Positions 41,803 to 52,018 are shown, numbered from the stretch's first letter. The stretch is 64,000 nt of DNA from a bacterium A37T11 (GCA_900109895.1 FOBR01000020.1:50657-114656); one strand, 5' to 3'. Notes: generated by a model from the letters alone, not told the origin. Made by a program: numbers and translations.

Positions 41803-44730
41803 CTAATATCCAAACAGCGTTTTCAGGTCCAGTTCCTTAAAAGTTCCATATTGGGCCAAGCTGGCTGCTGGTATCCGGTCTTTGCTTCCTACGATGCAAT
41901 AGGCAAAGGGTTTATTTTTTATTTCTGCGTCGTGAAATTTTTTCAAGTCGGCAAAGGTCATGGGTCCCGCTTCCTCGTATTCTTTTTTTCGCATGTCATA
42001 GTCATACCCCAAGCGCTGTGCATCTAAATAAGTATAGATGATGTTGTCTTCGTTAATACGGCTAGTCACGAGCGATTTCAACAGACTTTCCTTTCCCGTT
42101 TGAAAAACCTTTTCAGACTCCGGCAAATTATTTAACAGTTCATTCATTCCAGCTATCGCTTCATTGCGTTTATCAGCTTGTGTACCTACATAAGCCACTA
42201 TACTATATCGATCATCCTTTTTATCGGGCGAAGCAAAATAGGCGTAGGTCGAATAGGCGAGTGCCTTGGATTCACGGATCGTTTGAAAGACAATGCCACT
42301 CATGCCTCCACCAAAATAATTGTTAAATAAGTTAACCTCCGTAGTCTTGCCCGGATCATACACATCTGCATTGCGCACCCAGTCAATTTCTGCCTGTACC
42401 ATGTCAAAGTGGGCAAAATATACTTCATTAGCTAATTGATCGCGTTTTTTAAACACCGTTGCCACCGGATAAGGTTTAAATGACTCCGGTGCTTTATGCA
42501 AATCCGCCAGTTCATTACTAATATCAGCGACCGGCTTGGGACCATAATAAATGACTTTATATTTAAACTGAAATAACTCTTTTATCAGGTCTACAAGCTG
42601 TTGCGCAGTAACTGCCTGCAGTTCTGCATCACTTAGAGCTGAATTGAAAGGGTTCTTTTCGCCATACCTGGCATAATTGACCAATCCTTGTAATATATAT
42701 CCCTTATCGAGTTTGGCATTTTCCCTAGCCTTTTGCATGCGAACTTTTAGCGCTGCCAGCGCTGTCTCATCGGGTACAGCATGCGCCAGGAGATCTTCAA
42801 ATAAGCGTACCGTTTCTTTAAAATTTTCTTGTAGTCCTGTTATTGATAACCTAGTGGTTTCATTGGATACAGACATTTTAAAAGACGACGCCAGTTGATA
42901 AAAAGCTTTGCTGATGTCTTCTGCATTTTTATCTGCCGTGCCTATAAATTGCAAATATTGGGCAGCAACGGGCAATAATTTATTATTATAAGTTCCCATA
43001 TCAAATTGGTAGGAAAGCCTGAAAATCGCATTCTCTTTATTTTGAACGGCCAACACCTCAGCCCCTTTTAACGTGCTCCGCTGTATATCTTTATTAAAAT
43101 CCAGCCACAAAGGCGCTACCTTAGTTTCAGCCATTCCATTTATTTGCTTCAAAAACGGCGATTGCGCTTCACGGTTCACTTCCACCGGTGTGATGGCCGG
43201 CTTTTCAACCTTCACGATATTTTTATCAATACCCTGCTTTTTGTAGACCACCACATAATTATTGTTCAGGTACTTTTTAGCAAAGGCGACCACATCTGCC
43301 TTAGATATTCCCGAAAGGGTTTTGTCGTAGGCAACCACGGTTTTCCAGTCTACTCCGGAGGTAAACGCATTCATTAACTTACCTGCCCGGTCCGAATAAC
43401 TCTCCGTAGATTCAATGGTCTCCTTTTTCGCATTATTGACAATTCCTGTCAGTAAACTATCGGAAAATGTACCCATTTTTAATTTATCTATTTCTGCCAG
43501 CACCAAACTCCGCACTTCGTCCAAAGACTGGCCCTTGATCGGGTTTCCTTGAATAATCAGCGAGCTGTAATCTTTCAGCTCATAAGCAAAAGCACCGGCC
43601 GAAAGCAATTTCTGCTTCTTTACTAAATCCAGGTCAATAAGGCCAGCTTTGCCATTGGTCAGTATACTGCTTATGAGATCAAGCAACTGGGCATCTTTAG
43701 AAGAAGCCCCAGGGAAGCGGAAGCCAATCATGATGTTCTCAGGGTTTGGCCCCCAAACTTCTTTGACCACGGGTTGGCTAAGGGGTTTTTCTGGGTCAAA
43801 TATATAAGGAGGGACAGTTTTTTGTGGCATATTCCCAAAATCGCCCTCAATTTTTTTGATCACGTCATCAGGGTTAAAATCGCCCGATAAAATAATGGCC
43901 ATATTATTTGGAACATAATAGGTGTTATAATAATTGCGAATTGCCACTAAAGATGGATTTTTTAAATGCTCAATGGTACCAATCGTGGTTTGCCTACCGT
44001 AGCTATTTGGAAACAGATTGGCAAACATGCTATCATACATCTTATCGCCATCGTCATCCAGACTACGATTTTTTTCTTCGTATACAGCTTCCAATTCGGT
44101 ATGAAAAAGGCGGAATACCGGATATCGGAACCGCTCGGCCTGCACTGCCAGAAATTTGTCCACAGCCGTGCTTGGCAGATCTTCTGTATACACCGTCTCT
44201 TCAAAGGAAGTAAATGCATTCGTGCCCTGGGCCCCCATACCCGTCAACATTTTATCATATTCATTGGCGATGGCATATTTAGCAGCCTCACCCGATACCT
44301 TGTCAATTTGCGCATAGATCTGCCTCCTGGCAGCCGTGTCTGTCGTGCTATTATATTGCTCATATAGCTTGTTGATCTGGTCTAACAATGGTTTTTCCTT
44401 AGCCCAATCAAGCGAACCAAACTTGTCTGTCCCTTTAAAAAGCATATGCTCCAAGTAGTGGGCCAGACCGGTATGATCAGCCGGATCGGTTTTACTACCT
44501 GCTTTGACAGCAATATAACACTGTATGCGTGGCTCTTTGGGAGTAGGGCTTAAAATGACAGTGAGCCCATTTTTCAGGGTATAAAAGCGGGAATTAGTGG
44601 GATCGTTGGTAACTATTTTATAGCGATAGCCTCCCGATTGAACTGTTTTCCACGCGTATTCCTGCGAAAAGCCCAGGCTTGCCACCAATAGGAACGACAA
44701 TACCAATACATAATTTTTAAGACGATACAT
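41803..44730 (-). CDS. M16 family zinc metalloprotease, two-domain, exported
   Basis: A 975-residue pitrilysin-family protease with a signal peptide (VLVLSFLLVASLGFSQ). The inverted zinc motif HYLEH (His91, Glu94, His95) with the distal glutamate region LEAVYEEKNRSLDDDGDKM marks the catalytic N-terminal half; the C-terminal half is the usual catalytically silent repeat (VRNADVYDPGKTTEVNLFNN; RESKALAYSTYAYF). Such proteases degrade peptides in the periplasm. Full-length and intact. It follows the bat operon in the same direction, about 75 bp beyond batE, and could be a separate transcript. Confidence 0.92.
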   Translation of the reverse strand: MYRLKNYVLVLSFLLVASLGFSQEYAWKTVQSGGYRYKIVTNDPTNSRFYTLKNGLTVILSPTPKEPRIQCYIAVKAGSKTDPADHTGLAHYLEHMLFKGTDKFGSLDWAKEKPLLDQINKLYEQYNSTTDTAARRQIYAQIDKVSGEAAKYAIANEYDKMLTGMGAQGTNAFTSFEETVYTEDLPSTAVDKFLAVQAERFRYPVFRLFHTELEAVYEEKNRSLDDDGDKMYDSMFANLFPNSYGRQTTIGTIEHLKNPSLVAIRNYYNTYYVPNNMAIILSGDFNPDDVIKKIEGDFGNMPQKTVPPYIFDPEKPLSQPVVKEVWGPNPENIMIGFRFPGASSKDAQLLDLISSILTNGKAGLIDLDLVKKQKLLSAGAFAYELKDYSSLIIQGNPIKGQSLDEVRSLVLAEIDKLKMGTFSDSLLTGIVNNAKKETIESTESYSDRAGKLMNAFTSGVDWKTVVAYDKTLSGISKADVVAFAKKYLNNNYVVVYKKQGIDKNIVKVEKPAITPVEVNREAQSPFLKQINGMAETKVAPLWLDFNKDIQRSTLKGAEVLAVQNKENAIFRLSYQFDMGTYNNKLLPVAAQYLQFIGTADKNAEDISKAFYQLASSFKMSVSNETTRLSITGLQENFKETVRLFEDLLAHAVPDETALAALKVRMQKARENAKLDKGYILQGLVNYARYGEKNPFNSALSDAELQAVTAQQLVDLIKELFQFKYKVIYYGPKPVADISNELADLHKAPESFKPYPVATVFKKRDQLANEVYFAHFDMVQAEIDWVRNADVYDPGKTTEVNLFNNYFGGGMSGIVFQTIRESKALAYSTYAYFASPDKKDDRYSIVAYVGTQADKRNEAIAGMNELLNNLPESEKVFQTGKESLLKSLVTSRINEDNIIYTYLDAQRLGYDYDMRKKEYEEAGPMTFADLKKFHDAEIKNKPFAYCIVGSKDRIPAASLAQYGTFKELDLKTLFGY

Positions 44731-44806
44731 AATGACTGTGATGAATGATTACTTAATAGTAATCTATGTTACGGCACTTTTATCAAATTTACCCCAAAAT
44801 ATAAAA

Positions 44807-45601
44807 TTAAATCTTCCTGGCAGCATTTTCCTCAATCCAGCCCACATTTCCATTTGGCAACTCCACCTTTATCCAACTATCTGCATGTTCTAACAAGGTC
44901 ACTTTTGTTCCTTCATGAATCACAAATAAGGTTTTTTGAGCCAAGTTTGGAGAACTTTTCACATTAACGGTGCCGTTGTAAATTATCGCTTGCTGGTGCC
45001 CATTAAGGTAGCTATACTGGGCAAAAGCCATGGTCAACGAAAAAACAGCAAGCACAATGAATACTACGCCGCTATAAAAAGTTACCCGTTTCATGGACGC
45101 GCCAGCAACAAATAAATAGGCTGCCAACAGCAAAAAACCAATTAAGGTTAAAAAGGCACCAATCGCTGCCCATGTGTGGAGTGAATAAGAGAGCAACAGG
45201 CTGTGCCACCAATTAGACAAAAATAATTCAGGCACTGCTTCTATTTTATCTGTAATACGCTGGTTTACGAAACGAAGATTAGCTGCAATATCTTTGTCGG
45301 CAGGATTTAATTTATACGCTCGTTCATAATTTAATATCGCTTCGGCTAAATTGTTCAATTTATATTGTGCATTTCCCAAGTTATAGTATACCGGAGCGGC
45401 CTTCACGCCTTTGGCCACCAATTGCTCATAGCCTTTTAGCGCCGCCTCATATTCACCCTTCGCATAATGGGCGTTAGCCGCAGCAAACTGCGCATCGGAA
45501 CCAATATCTGCAAAAATGGCAATAGGCATTAATAAACCGAAGGTTAGGCAATATAAAAAGCCCAAGGTATTAAAAACGCGATTAATCTTTTTCAATTTCA
45601 T
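44807..45601 (-). CDS. batE: BatE: TPR and SH3-like membrane protein
   Basis: About 264 residues from the ATG at 45601. A signal/anchor segment (FNTLGFLYCLTFGLLMPIAI) is followed by TPR repeats (HYAKGEYEAALKGYEQL; YYNLGNAQYKLNNLAEAI), two spans near residues 150-210, and a bacterial SH3 domain at the C-terminus (LFVIHEGTKVTLLEHAD; WIKVELPNGNVGWIEE). This order is that of BatE in Bacteroides-type aerotolerance operons. The start overlaps the 3' end of batD by about 20 bp. A longer upstream frame lies inside batD and is rejected. Last gene of the operon. Confidence 0.85.
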   Translation of the reverse strand: MKLKKINRVFNTLGFLYCLTFGLLMPIAIFADIGSDAQFAAANAHYAKGEYEAALKGYEQLVAKGVKAAPVYYNLGNAQYKLNNLAEAILNYERAYKLNPADKDIAANLRFVNQRITDKIEAVPELFLSNWWHSLLLSYSLHTWAAIGAFLTLIGFLLLAAYLFVAGASMKRVTFYSGVVFIVLAVFSLTMAFAQYSYLNGHQQAIIYNGTVNVKSSPNLAQKTLFVIHEGTKVTLLEHADSWIKVELPNGNVGWIEENAARKI

Positions 45602-47375
45602 GAATAATGTTTTTAGCCTTTTCGTAAACCTCGTTTTCTGTAGCTGCAGAGACTGGCGCAAACCTAGCCATTTCGCATAAATCAAGCGTTTCGTCCAAAC
45701 GATTCACCAGGTCTTCAGAGGATGCCCGAGCACGCAGTCTTTCATGAATCATTTCCTTGTTTAACTCAGAAACCGGAATATTGAACTTGTCACTAAGATA
45801 GCCATACAACCCTTTGTATATCGCTTCATAAAAGGCCTGCTTATCCCCTGCCTGTAATTTTATATAAGCAGTTGCCAGGTGTTTGGCCGCTATTTTATTA
45901 GCCTTCCTACCTTTCACGAGAATGGCATCACTGTTATTCTTTTTGTACCACGACCGGTAACCCAACGCAGCGATAAACAATAAAGGACCCAAAAGAAGCA
46001 CGATGTAGAACCAAACCGACCCAAAAAATCCTTTACTGCCTATATCCATTCCGCGGGCAGTGGTTTTAATGTAACGAATATCCTTGTCCAGGGTCTTTAC
46101 GTCCTGTTGTGCGCCCGGTACATAAGCAGTTACAGCTTGATTAGGGTCGCCCTTTGCTACTTTAATGGTGTATTCAGAAGTGGTTAATGACGTGTATTTT
46201 CCTGTCGATGGATCAAAATAACTAAAAGTAATTGAAGGTAATTTAAAATTTCCTTCATGCCGTGGTATCATTAAAAATGAAAATTCGCGGCTTCCCGATA
46301 TTCCGCTGAGCGACTTGTTAAACTGGTCATTTATTTTCGGGTCGTATTTTTCAATATCGGCAGGGACTGTAATTTCCGGAGTCTTTAATAATTGCAGGTT
46401 TCCAGTACCCGATACCTTCAAACTATAATTAAAGGCTTCATTGGCCTTCACTTCCTGCTTATCAACCGAACCAGTAATCGTAAATTTACCAACTGCTCCC
46501 TGAAAACTGGCGGGTTTACCCACTTCTGGCAAAGGTTTAATGCTAATAGCAAGCGGTATGCTCTTAGCTTTATACTTTACATCTTTGTAAGAACCACCAA
46601 AGAACTGTTCAATGGGATCATTAGAGACCATCGTTTGCCGGATAACAAACGACATTTCCAAGGGATCCAGAGTTAATTTGCCAAAACGTTCGGGATATAC
46701 CATGTATTGTTTCAGCACGGCAGATTTATAACGCACCCCATCAATTACCTCGTCCGTCCATTGTGTATGCGGATTTTTATCATCCACATCCTGACTCCAG
46801 AAACCATTCAGATCGGGCATTTTTTCTGGCATATTGCTTACGATGGGAATATTCGTATACAATTTATAAGATACGGCCAGCTGCTCTCCCATATAGACCT
46901 CGCGCTTGCTGGGCACTGCCCGGATGAATAAACGCTTAGAAATATCGGTAGCATTACCTTCGGGAACATCACCTCCGCCCCTAGCAGCTCCCCGATTACT
47001 ATTCGCACTCCCTTTAATCACCTTTATCCGGATCGTGTTTGAGCGGTATTGCTTCCCATTGGCCTGCATAGATGCCGGGCCTAGTGTAAATTCACCCACT
47101 TTTTGTGCCACTAATCCATAACTCAGCGACACACTTACAGACGTTTTGCCATTTATAGAAGTCATGCTGGATGACTGATTGGGACCTGAAACTACTTCAA
47201 ACCCCTCAAAAGTGGGGGGGCCAAACTTTTCAATATTTCCATTGACCGTAAAACTTACCTCAAACTCTTCACCGATGGCAACGGTTGTATTGCTTACGGA
47301 AGCTGTAAATGATACCTCCTGACCAACGGCCATAAACGTCCAAAACAATAAAAGGAATCCAATAATGTTTCTCAT
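45582..47375 (-). CDS. batD: BatD, oxygen-tolerance protein
   Basis: A 597-residue protein: signal peptide (IIGFLLLFWTFMAVGQ), a long periplasmic region of Ig-like beta-domains (TVAIGEEFEVSFTVNGNIEK; VYMGEQLAVSYKLYTN; SVDKQEVKANEAFNYSLKVS), one span near residue 475 (VWFYIVLLLGPLLFIAALGY) and a cytoplasmic helical tail (AIYKGLYGYLSDKFNIPVSE). This is the BatD family layout. Bat proteins were linked to aerotolerance in Bacteroides; the molecular role is not known. The ATG at 47375 is preferred to one eight codons upstream that overlaps batC. Confidence 0.9.
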   Translation of the reverse strand: MRNIIGFLLLFWTFMAVGQEVSFTASVSNTTVAIGEEFEVSFTVNGNIEKFGPPTFEGFEVVSGPNQSSSMTSINGKTSVSVSLSYGLVAQKVGEFTLGPASMQANGKQYRSNTIRIKVIKGSANSNRGAARGGGDVPEGNATDISKRLFIRAVPSKREVYMGEQLAVSYKLYTNIPIVSNMPEKMPDLNGFWSQDVDDKNPHTQWTDEVIDGVRYKSAVLKQYMVYPERFGKLTLDPLEMSFVIRQTMVSNDPIEQFFGGSYKDVKYKAKSIPLAISIKPLPEVGKPASFQGAVGKFTITGSVDKQEVKANEAFNYSLKVSGTGNLQLLKTPEITVPADIEKYDPKINDQFNKSLSGISGSREFSFLMIPRHEGNFKLPSITFSYFDPSTGKYTSLTTSEYTIKVAKGDPNQAVTAYVPGAQQDVKTLDKDIRYIKTTARGMDIGSKGFFGSVWFYIVLLLGPLLFIAALGYRSWYKKNNSDAILVKGRKANKIAAKHLATAYIKLQAGDKQAFYEAIYKGLYGYLSDKFNIPVSELNKEMIHERLRARASSEDLVNRLDETLDLCEMARFAPVSAATENEVYEKAKNIIHEIEKD

Positions 47376-47392
47376 AATTTTGAACTGTAAAG

Positions 47393-48178
47393 CTACCATT
47401 GTTTTATGATACGCCCCTTCACACCCTTTGCCTTTTTGTCTTTTAACTTGTCCTGGGTTTTCTTTTCTTCCTGGTTCAAGGCATCCAGCAATCGCTCGGC
47501 ATCTTCCTTAGATAACTGATCTGGTTTGGGCTGTTGGCCCTGCTGATCTTTATTCGGATCGTTTTTATCAGAATCCTTGTTCTGCTGATCCTTGTTGTCT
47601 TTATCCTTGTTATCTTTATCCTGTTTATCCTTCTTATCTTTACCTTGCTGATCTTTGTTATCTTTTTTATTCTTATCCTGTTGGTCCTTATTTTCTTTAT
47701 TGTCTTTATTATTTTTATCCTTATTTTTATTATCCTTATTCTGTTGCTGCTGTTGCTTAAGCTTTTCTTGTGCGTAAGCCAGGTTATAGCGGGTCTGTTC
47801 ATCCTTTGGATTATTCATCAAAGATTTTTTATAGGCATTGATACTTTCTTCCAATTTATTGGATGATAATAAGGCGTTACCCAAGTTATGGTAAGCCTGG
47901 GCCTTCACGCTTTTATCGGATGATGTGGATGCAATATCCGTAAATTTTCCAATAGCGTCGTTATACTTTTTTTGTTTATACCAAGCATCACCCAAGTTAA
48001 AATTGCCTTCCAAGGACTCCTTTGACTTATCCACCGATTGCTTGTAGAAAGCCTCCGCCTCGGCATATTTTTGCTTCTTATACAGCTCATTCCCTTGGTG
48101 GATTTCCCGCTTTGCCGGCTGCGAGAAAACCGGCAGCCCTAGTATACATATTAAAGCTCCTATGATCAACTGTTTCAT
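47393..48178 (-). CDS. batC: BatC: TPR protein with a Lys/Asp/Asn-rich tract
   Basis: A 261-residue exported protein (signal peptide LIIGALICILGLPVFSQ). TPR repeats occupy residues 20-140 (ELYKKQKYAEAEAFYKQSV; HNLGNALLSSNKLEESINAY). Residues 145-220 are a low-complexity highly charged tract made of K, D, N and Q, then a short basic C-terminus. The tract gives a long antisense open frame that is an artefact. BatC is a periplasmic or membrane-associated adaptor of the Bat system. Tract length probably varies between strains. Confidence 0.88.
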   Translation of the reverse strand: MKQLIIGALICILGLPVFSQPAKREIHQGNELYKKQKYAEAEAFYKQSVDKSKESLEGNFNLGDAWYKQKKYNDAIGKFTDIASTSSDKSVKAQAYHNLGNALLSSNKLEESINAYKKSLMNNPKDEQTRYNLAYAQEKLKQQQQQNKDNKNKDKNNKDNKENKDQQDKNKKDNKDQQGKDKKDKQDKDNKDKDNKDQQNKDSDKNDPNKDQQGQQPKPDQLSKEDAERLLDALNQEEKKTQDKLKDKKAKGVKGRIIKQW

Positions 48179-48184
48179 GTTACT

Positions 48185-49213
48185 TTAGTCAAATAAATTA
48201 AACGCCCGCAATCTTACTTTTTTGCGCGTAGAAATGAAAAACTCTAACAGCAGCAGCACCAGCGCAGCCGCCAGACAAAGCTGAAAACGATCTTCATAAT
48301 CTTTAAAATTTTTGCTGTCGTAGGTCTTTTTTTGCATCTTGTTCACTTGGTCCAGTACGATATCCATCCCGCTATTGGCATTGGATGCCCGCACATACAC
48401 CCCGCGGCCTGCCCCAGCAATCTCCTTACACATATCCTCGCTTAGCTTGCTCACCACCGTCTGGTTCTTTTCATCTTTCATAAAACCCACCGGATTGCCC
48501 TGCTGAAAAATAGGCACAGGAGCTCCTTCCGGTGATCCCAAGCCAATTACATGGATCGTCACATCCTTTGAATACGCATTCTTTGCAGCAGAAACGGCAT
48601 CGTCTTCGTGATTTTCGCCATCTGTCATTAGGATGATTGCCTTGCTGCCACCATTCACCAAGTCAAAGGATTTCATCGCCATATTGATCGCAGCACCAAT
48701 TGCCGTGCCCTGGGTAGGAACAATGCTCGTATTTATATTATTTAAAAATAATTTGGCTGCCGAGTAGTCGGTCGTCACAGGCAGCTGCACATAAGCCTCC
48801 CCAGCAAAAATGATAATACCAATTCGGTCATTATGCAACTTGTCTATCATCTGTGAAATTGCCCGTTTGGCGTTCTCCAACCTACTTGGAGCCAGGTCGC
48901 CAGCCATCATGCTGTTTGAAACATCCAGCAAGATCATCAGGTCGGCCCCATTTCGCTTCCCCTCTTCTATGACTGTACCCACTTGCGGATTAGCCAAACC
49001 CAATACCAATGCAATATAAACTCCCAAAAAAAGCACAAACTTCCACCCTGCCCTCGCTGCCGATACTTCAGGCATGACGTGCCGCAGCGTAGGTTCATCG
49101 CCCAGGGCTTTCAGGGCCTTTTTTTTCCAGCGCTTTAACCCGTAAAAAACCAGGATAAGTACTGGCACCAGTACTAAGCCCCATAGCCAAGCTGTATGTT
49201 CAAAACGCATCAT
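48185..49213 (-). CDS. batB: BatB: von Willebrand factor A membrane protein
   Basis: A 342-residue protein with N-terminal spans (LWGLVLVPVLILVFYGLKRW; FVLFLGVYIALVLGLANP), a vWA domain with a complete MIDAS (LLDVSNSMMAGD near residue 95, later ILMTDGENHEDDA), and a C-terminal span (LCLAAALVLLLLEFFIST). This is the BatB pattern; the domain binds a metal-dependent protein ligand, presumably BatA or a client of MoxR. It lies between batA and batC with 5-6 bp gaps. Confidence 0.92.
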   Translation of the reverse strand: MMRFEHTAWLWGLVLVPVLILVFYGLKRWKKKALKALGDEPTLRHVMPEVSAARAGWKFVLFLGVYIALVLGLANPQVGTVIEEGKRNGADLMILLDVSNSMMAGDLAPSRLENAKRAISQMIDKLHNDRIGIIIFAGEAYVQLPVTTDYSAAKLFLNNINTSIVPTQGTAIGAAINMAMKSFDLVNGGSKAIILMTDGENHEDDAVSAAKNAYSKDVTIHVIGLGSPEGAPVPIFQQGNPVGFMKDEKNQTVVSKLSEDMCKEIAGAGRGVYVRASNANSGMDIVLDQVNKMQKKTYDSKNFKDYEDRFQLCLAAALVLLLLEFFISTRKKVRLRAFNLFD

Positions 49214-49218
49214 ATCCC

Positions 49219-50220
49219 TTACGTAAGAGCCCCTTTAAATAGGGAATTTTTTAATACAAAATCCAATAATAATAAGACAAAAGCAATCAGCGCAAATGGG
49301 AAAAACCGTTCAGTTTTTTTATGATATTGTGTCACAGCGATCTTAGCCTTTTCCAAATTATCAATTTGTTGATAGATGGCCTTTAATTTATTATTATTTG
49401 TTGCCCTGAAATACTTACCCCCCGTTATACTGGCTATTTTAGACAAGGTTGCCTCATCAATCGTAACCGGTACCTGCTGGTATTGTATCCCGAATGGTGT
49501 AGGCACGGGATATGGAGCTGTTCCTTTAGTTCCTACCCCTACTGTATAGACCCTAACTCTCATCTGCTTGGCTATTTCTGCCGCAGTTAACGGAGGGATA
49601 GAGCCCGTTGTATTGGAACCATCCGTTAATAAGATCACCACTTTGCTTTTTGCCTCGCTGTCTTTTAGCCGGCTAACCGCCGTGGCCAACCCCATACCGA
49701 TAGCGGTCCCATCTTCTATCATCCCATTCTTAATGTCTTTAAATAAATTGATCAATACATCATGGTCTATGGTAAGCGGACACTGGGTAAAACTCTCGCC
49801 GCTGAACACCACCAGACCAATACGGTCATCCGGCCTATCTTTGATAAAGTCTATAGCAATGTTTTTTCCGGCTTCCAGCCGATTAGGTTTGAGGTCTTCA
49901 GAAAGCATACTTCCGGATATATCCGTAGCGATGATAATGTCGATCCCCTCGGTAGTGGAATCCTGCCAGCTTAAGGCAGACTGCGGACGGGCAAGGGCTA
50001 CTACCAAGAATACCAAGGCCAGCAACTTTAAAACAATGCTATAATGTCTTAGTGTAGCGTAAGAAGATTTAACAGTTAAAAATGACGCTACCGAAGAGAC
50101 ATTTAGATTACCCTGTAGCTTTTGGTTACGCCATATATACCAGGCCACCATGACAGGCACCAGCAACAACAACCAGAAAAACGCAGGATTAGCAAATTCT
50201 ATCCCCCTAAAATAACTCAT
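49219..50220 (-). CDS. batA: BatA: von Willebrand factor A membrane protein
   Basis: A 333-residue paralogue of BatB: two N-terminal spans (FWLLLLVPVMVAWYIWRN; ALVFLVVALARP), a vWA domain with MIDAS residues in ATDISGSMLSEDLKPNR near residue 95 and VILLTDGSNTTGSIPP, and a C-terminal span (FFPFALIAFVLLLLDFVL). Its first 4 bases overlap the stop of the upstream gene, so translation is coupled. Together with BatB it forms the vWA pair expected beside a MoxR ATPase. Confidence 0.93.
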   Translation of the reverse strand: MSYFRGIEFANPAFFWLLLLVPVMVAWYIWRNQKLQGNLNVSSVASFLTVKSSYATLRHYSIVLKLLALVFLVVALARPQSALSWQDSTTEGIDIIIATDISGSMLSEDLKPNRLEAGKNIAIDFIKDRPDDRIGLVVFSGESFTQCPLTIDHDVLINLFKDIKNGMIEDGTAIGMGLATAVSRLKDSEAKSKVVILLTDGSNTTGSIPPLTAAEIAKQMRVRVYTVGVGTKGTAPYPVPTPFGIQYQQVPVTIDEATLSKIASITGGKYFRATNNNKLKAIYQQIDNLEKAKIAVTQYHKKTERFFPFALIAFVLLLLDFVLKNSLFKGALT

Positions 50221-51137
50221 TGTGCCGCCTCCCTAACAAAAGCCATTGCATTTTCTATGCTTTGCTCATTATCCGTATTAAGCGGCTTCTCCTTGGCAAA
50301 TTTTACCAAGTCTGCCAATTTTAGTATCTGCCGCAGCCGGTTCCGGTTTTGGTCGGGAATATCCAGATGCCGCAACCCTGAAAAAATCTCATCGGTCGTT
50401 TGCTCCATAGCCGGTATCTGGTATCTCTTTTCCAAAAACTCACGTATAATATCGCTTAGCTCGCTGTGGTATAGCTTCACCTGACCATCTTGCCACAATT
50501 TTTGTTGACGAAGTGCTTCCAATTTATCCAAGGCCAGTACATGTGCTGGGATGTCTGGCTGCACCTCTACCACAACCTTCTCAGGTTTCTTCCTTTTTTT
50601 GAAATACCACCAAAGGCCTATAACAAGTAAGATGACCACCATGCCCAATACTAGCCAATACCAGTGATCTTTTAGCCAATCCACCCATGTATACGACACC
50701 CCCAATGGTTGTTTGATGTCATAAATTGCCTTTGTCGTATCCACACTCACCGCATTCACTTGCAATGGCATTGGATCTGTATGCCACACACTGTCCTTAT
50801 TCCCAAAGGCAAAAGAAGGTACCGTCTGTACACCGGCATCAAAAGATGTAATCGTGTAGGCATGAGTGATGACCCATTTTTCCGGATCAGACTTCAGCGT
50901 ATCAGGCTTGGCTATATCTACAATGGCTATTTTAGAAGATACCGTATCCGCCAAAGCCGGAAATTGAACCGATGAATTTGGTTTGACTGTGGCACTTAAC
51001 CGCAATATCGTTTGATCGCCTAATTTGATCGTGGCCGTATCCAGTTTGACCGATACACTCAAAACCTGGCTTCGACCCTGAAATGAAAAGAGGACCAACG
51101 AGAAGAAAAATATGATTTTTTTTAACGATCTGTCCAT
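50217..51137 (-). CDS. Bat-operon membrane protein (DUF4381-like)
   Basis: About 306 residues: signal peptide (IIFFFSLVLFSFQGRSQ), a periplasmic beta-domain (LDTATIKLGDQTILRLSATV; PSFAFGNKD), a single span near residue 170 (WYWLVLGMVVILLVIGLWWY), and a cytoplasmic helical region (KLYHSELSDIIREFLEKRYQ; LKLADLVKFAKEKPLN). It occupies the position between the DUF58 and batA genes usual for this uncharacterised membrane partner in Bacteroidota. A start seven codons upstream overlaps the DUF58 gene; the ATG at 51137 is preferred. Confidence 0.8.
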   Translation of the reverse strand: MDRSLKKIIFFFSLVLFSFQGRSQVLSVSVKLDTATIKLGDQTILRLSATVKPNSSVQFPALADTVSSKIAIVDIAKPDTLKSDPEKWVITHAYTITSFDAGVQTVPSFAFGNKDSVWHTDPMPLQVNAVSVDTTKAIYDIKQPLGVSYTWVDWLKDHWYWLVLGMVVILLVIGLWWYFKKRKKPEKVVVEVQPDIPAHVLALDKLEALRQQKLWQDGQVKLYHSELSDIIREFLEKRYQIPAMEQTTDEIFSGLRHLDIPDQNRNRLRQILKLADLVKFAKEKPLNTDNEQSIENAMAFVREAAQ

Positions 51138-51141
51138 AGTC

Positions 51142-52017
51142 TTAGCGCGCTGATTCACGTCTTTTAAATAAGGTCATTAAGGGCCTCACGTATGATTCGT
51201 GTGTACCAACCTGTGTAAAATCTATCCCTGATCGTTTAAATAATGCCTCCAATTTATCCTTACGTTCAAGTGCCGCTGCTTTATAAGCCAAACGCACCCG
51301 CTTGTCACCCGTGTTAACCCAGTGGAACCCTCCGGTTTCTTCATCCCGTACCGGAATTAAACCCAGGTTGGGAAACTCCTCCTCGTGTTTGTCAAATAAC
51401 CGGATAGCCACCAAATCGTGTTTTCTACCTGCCACTTTCAGTTCTTTCTCAAAAGGCCCGCTCATAAAATCAGAGATGAGGAAGGAGGTGCAGCGTTTTT
51501 TGATCGCACCGGTAAAATAGCGCAAACCTATCGCTATATCCGTTCCCTTGTGCGTGGGTTTAAATTCGATTAGCTCGCGAATGATCATCAGGATATGGCT
51601 TCTGCCCTTTTTGGGTGGAATAAATTTTTCCACTTGGTCGCTAAAGAACAATACGCCCACTTTGTCGTTGTTTTGAATGGCTGAAAAGGCCAATACCGCA
51701 CAGAGCTCTGTCATCAAATCCCTTTTAAGCTGGGTTTGCGTACCAAAGTCTTTTGACCCGCTCACGTCGACAAGCAGCATCACGGTCATTTCACGTTCTT
51801 CCTCAAACACCTTTACGTAAGGATGGTTGAAGCGTGCGGTCACGTTCCAGTCAATGGTTCGGATTTCATCACCCAACTGGTACTCGCGCACTTCACTAAA
51901 AGCCATACCACGGCCCTTAAAGGCACTGTGATATTCGCCAGAAAAGATCTGCGTGCTAAAACCGCGGGTCTTGATCTCTATTTTGCGTACTTTCTTAATA
52001 AGCTCCTTAGCATCCAT
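51142..52017 (-). CDS. DUF58 family protein of the MoxR/Bat system
   Basis: A 291-residue soluble protein. DUF58 signatures are present: EYHSAFKGRGMAFSEVREYQ near residue 27, GDEIRTIDWNVTARFN near 50, then a vWA-like fold with LLVDVSGSKDFGTQ. DUF58 proteins are regular partners of MoxR ATPases, acting in metal- or protein-cofactor maturation. The gene starts one base after the moxR stop and ends just before the next gene. Confidence 0.92.
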   Translation of the reverse strand: MDAKELIKKVRKIEIKTRGFSTQIFSGEYHSAFKGRGMAFSEVREYQLGDEIRTIDWNVTARFNHPYVKVFEEEREMTVMLLVDVSGSKDFGTQTQLKRDLMTELCAVLAFSAIQNNDKVGVLFFSDQVEKFIPPKKGRSHILMIIRELIEFKPTHKGTDIAIGLRYFTGAIKKRCTSFLISDFMSGPFEKELKVAGRKHDLVAIRLFDKHEEEFPNLGLIPVRDEETGGFHWVNTGDKRVRLAYKAAALERKDKLEALFKRSGIDFTQVGTHESYVRPLMTLFKRRESAR

Positions 52018-52018
52018 A

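Noticed and set aside
47534..47866. Hydrophobic plus-strand protein that looks like a membrane protein
   Set aside because: It is the antisense of the Lys/Asp/Asn-rich tract of batC; the apparent hydrophobicity is an artefact of the complementary codons.
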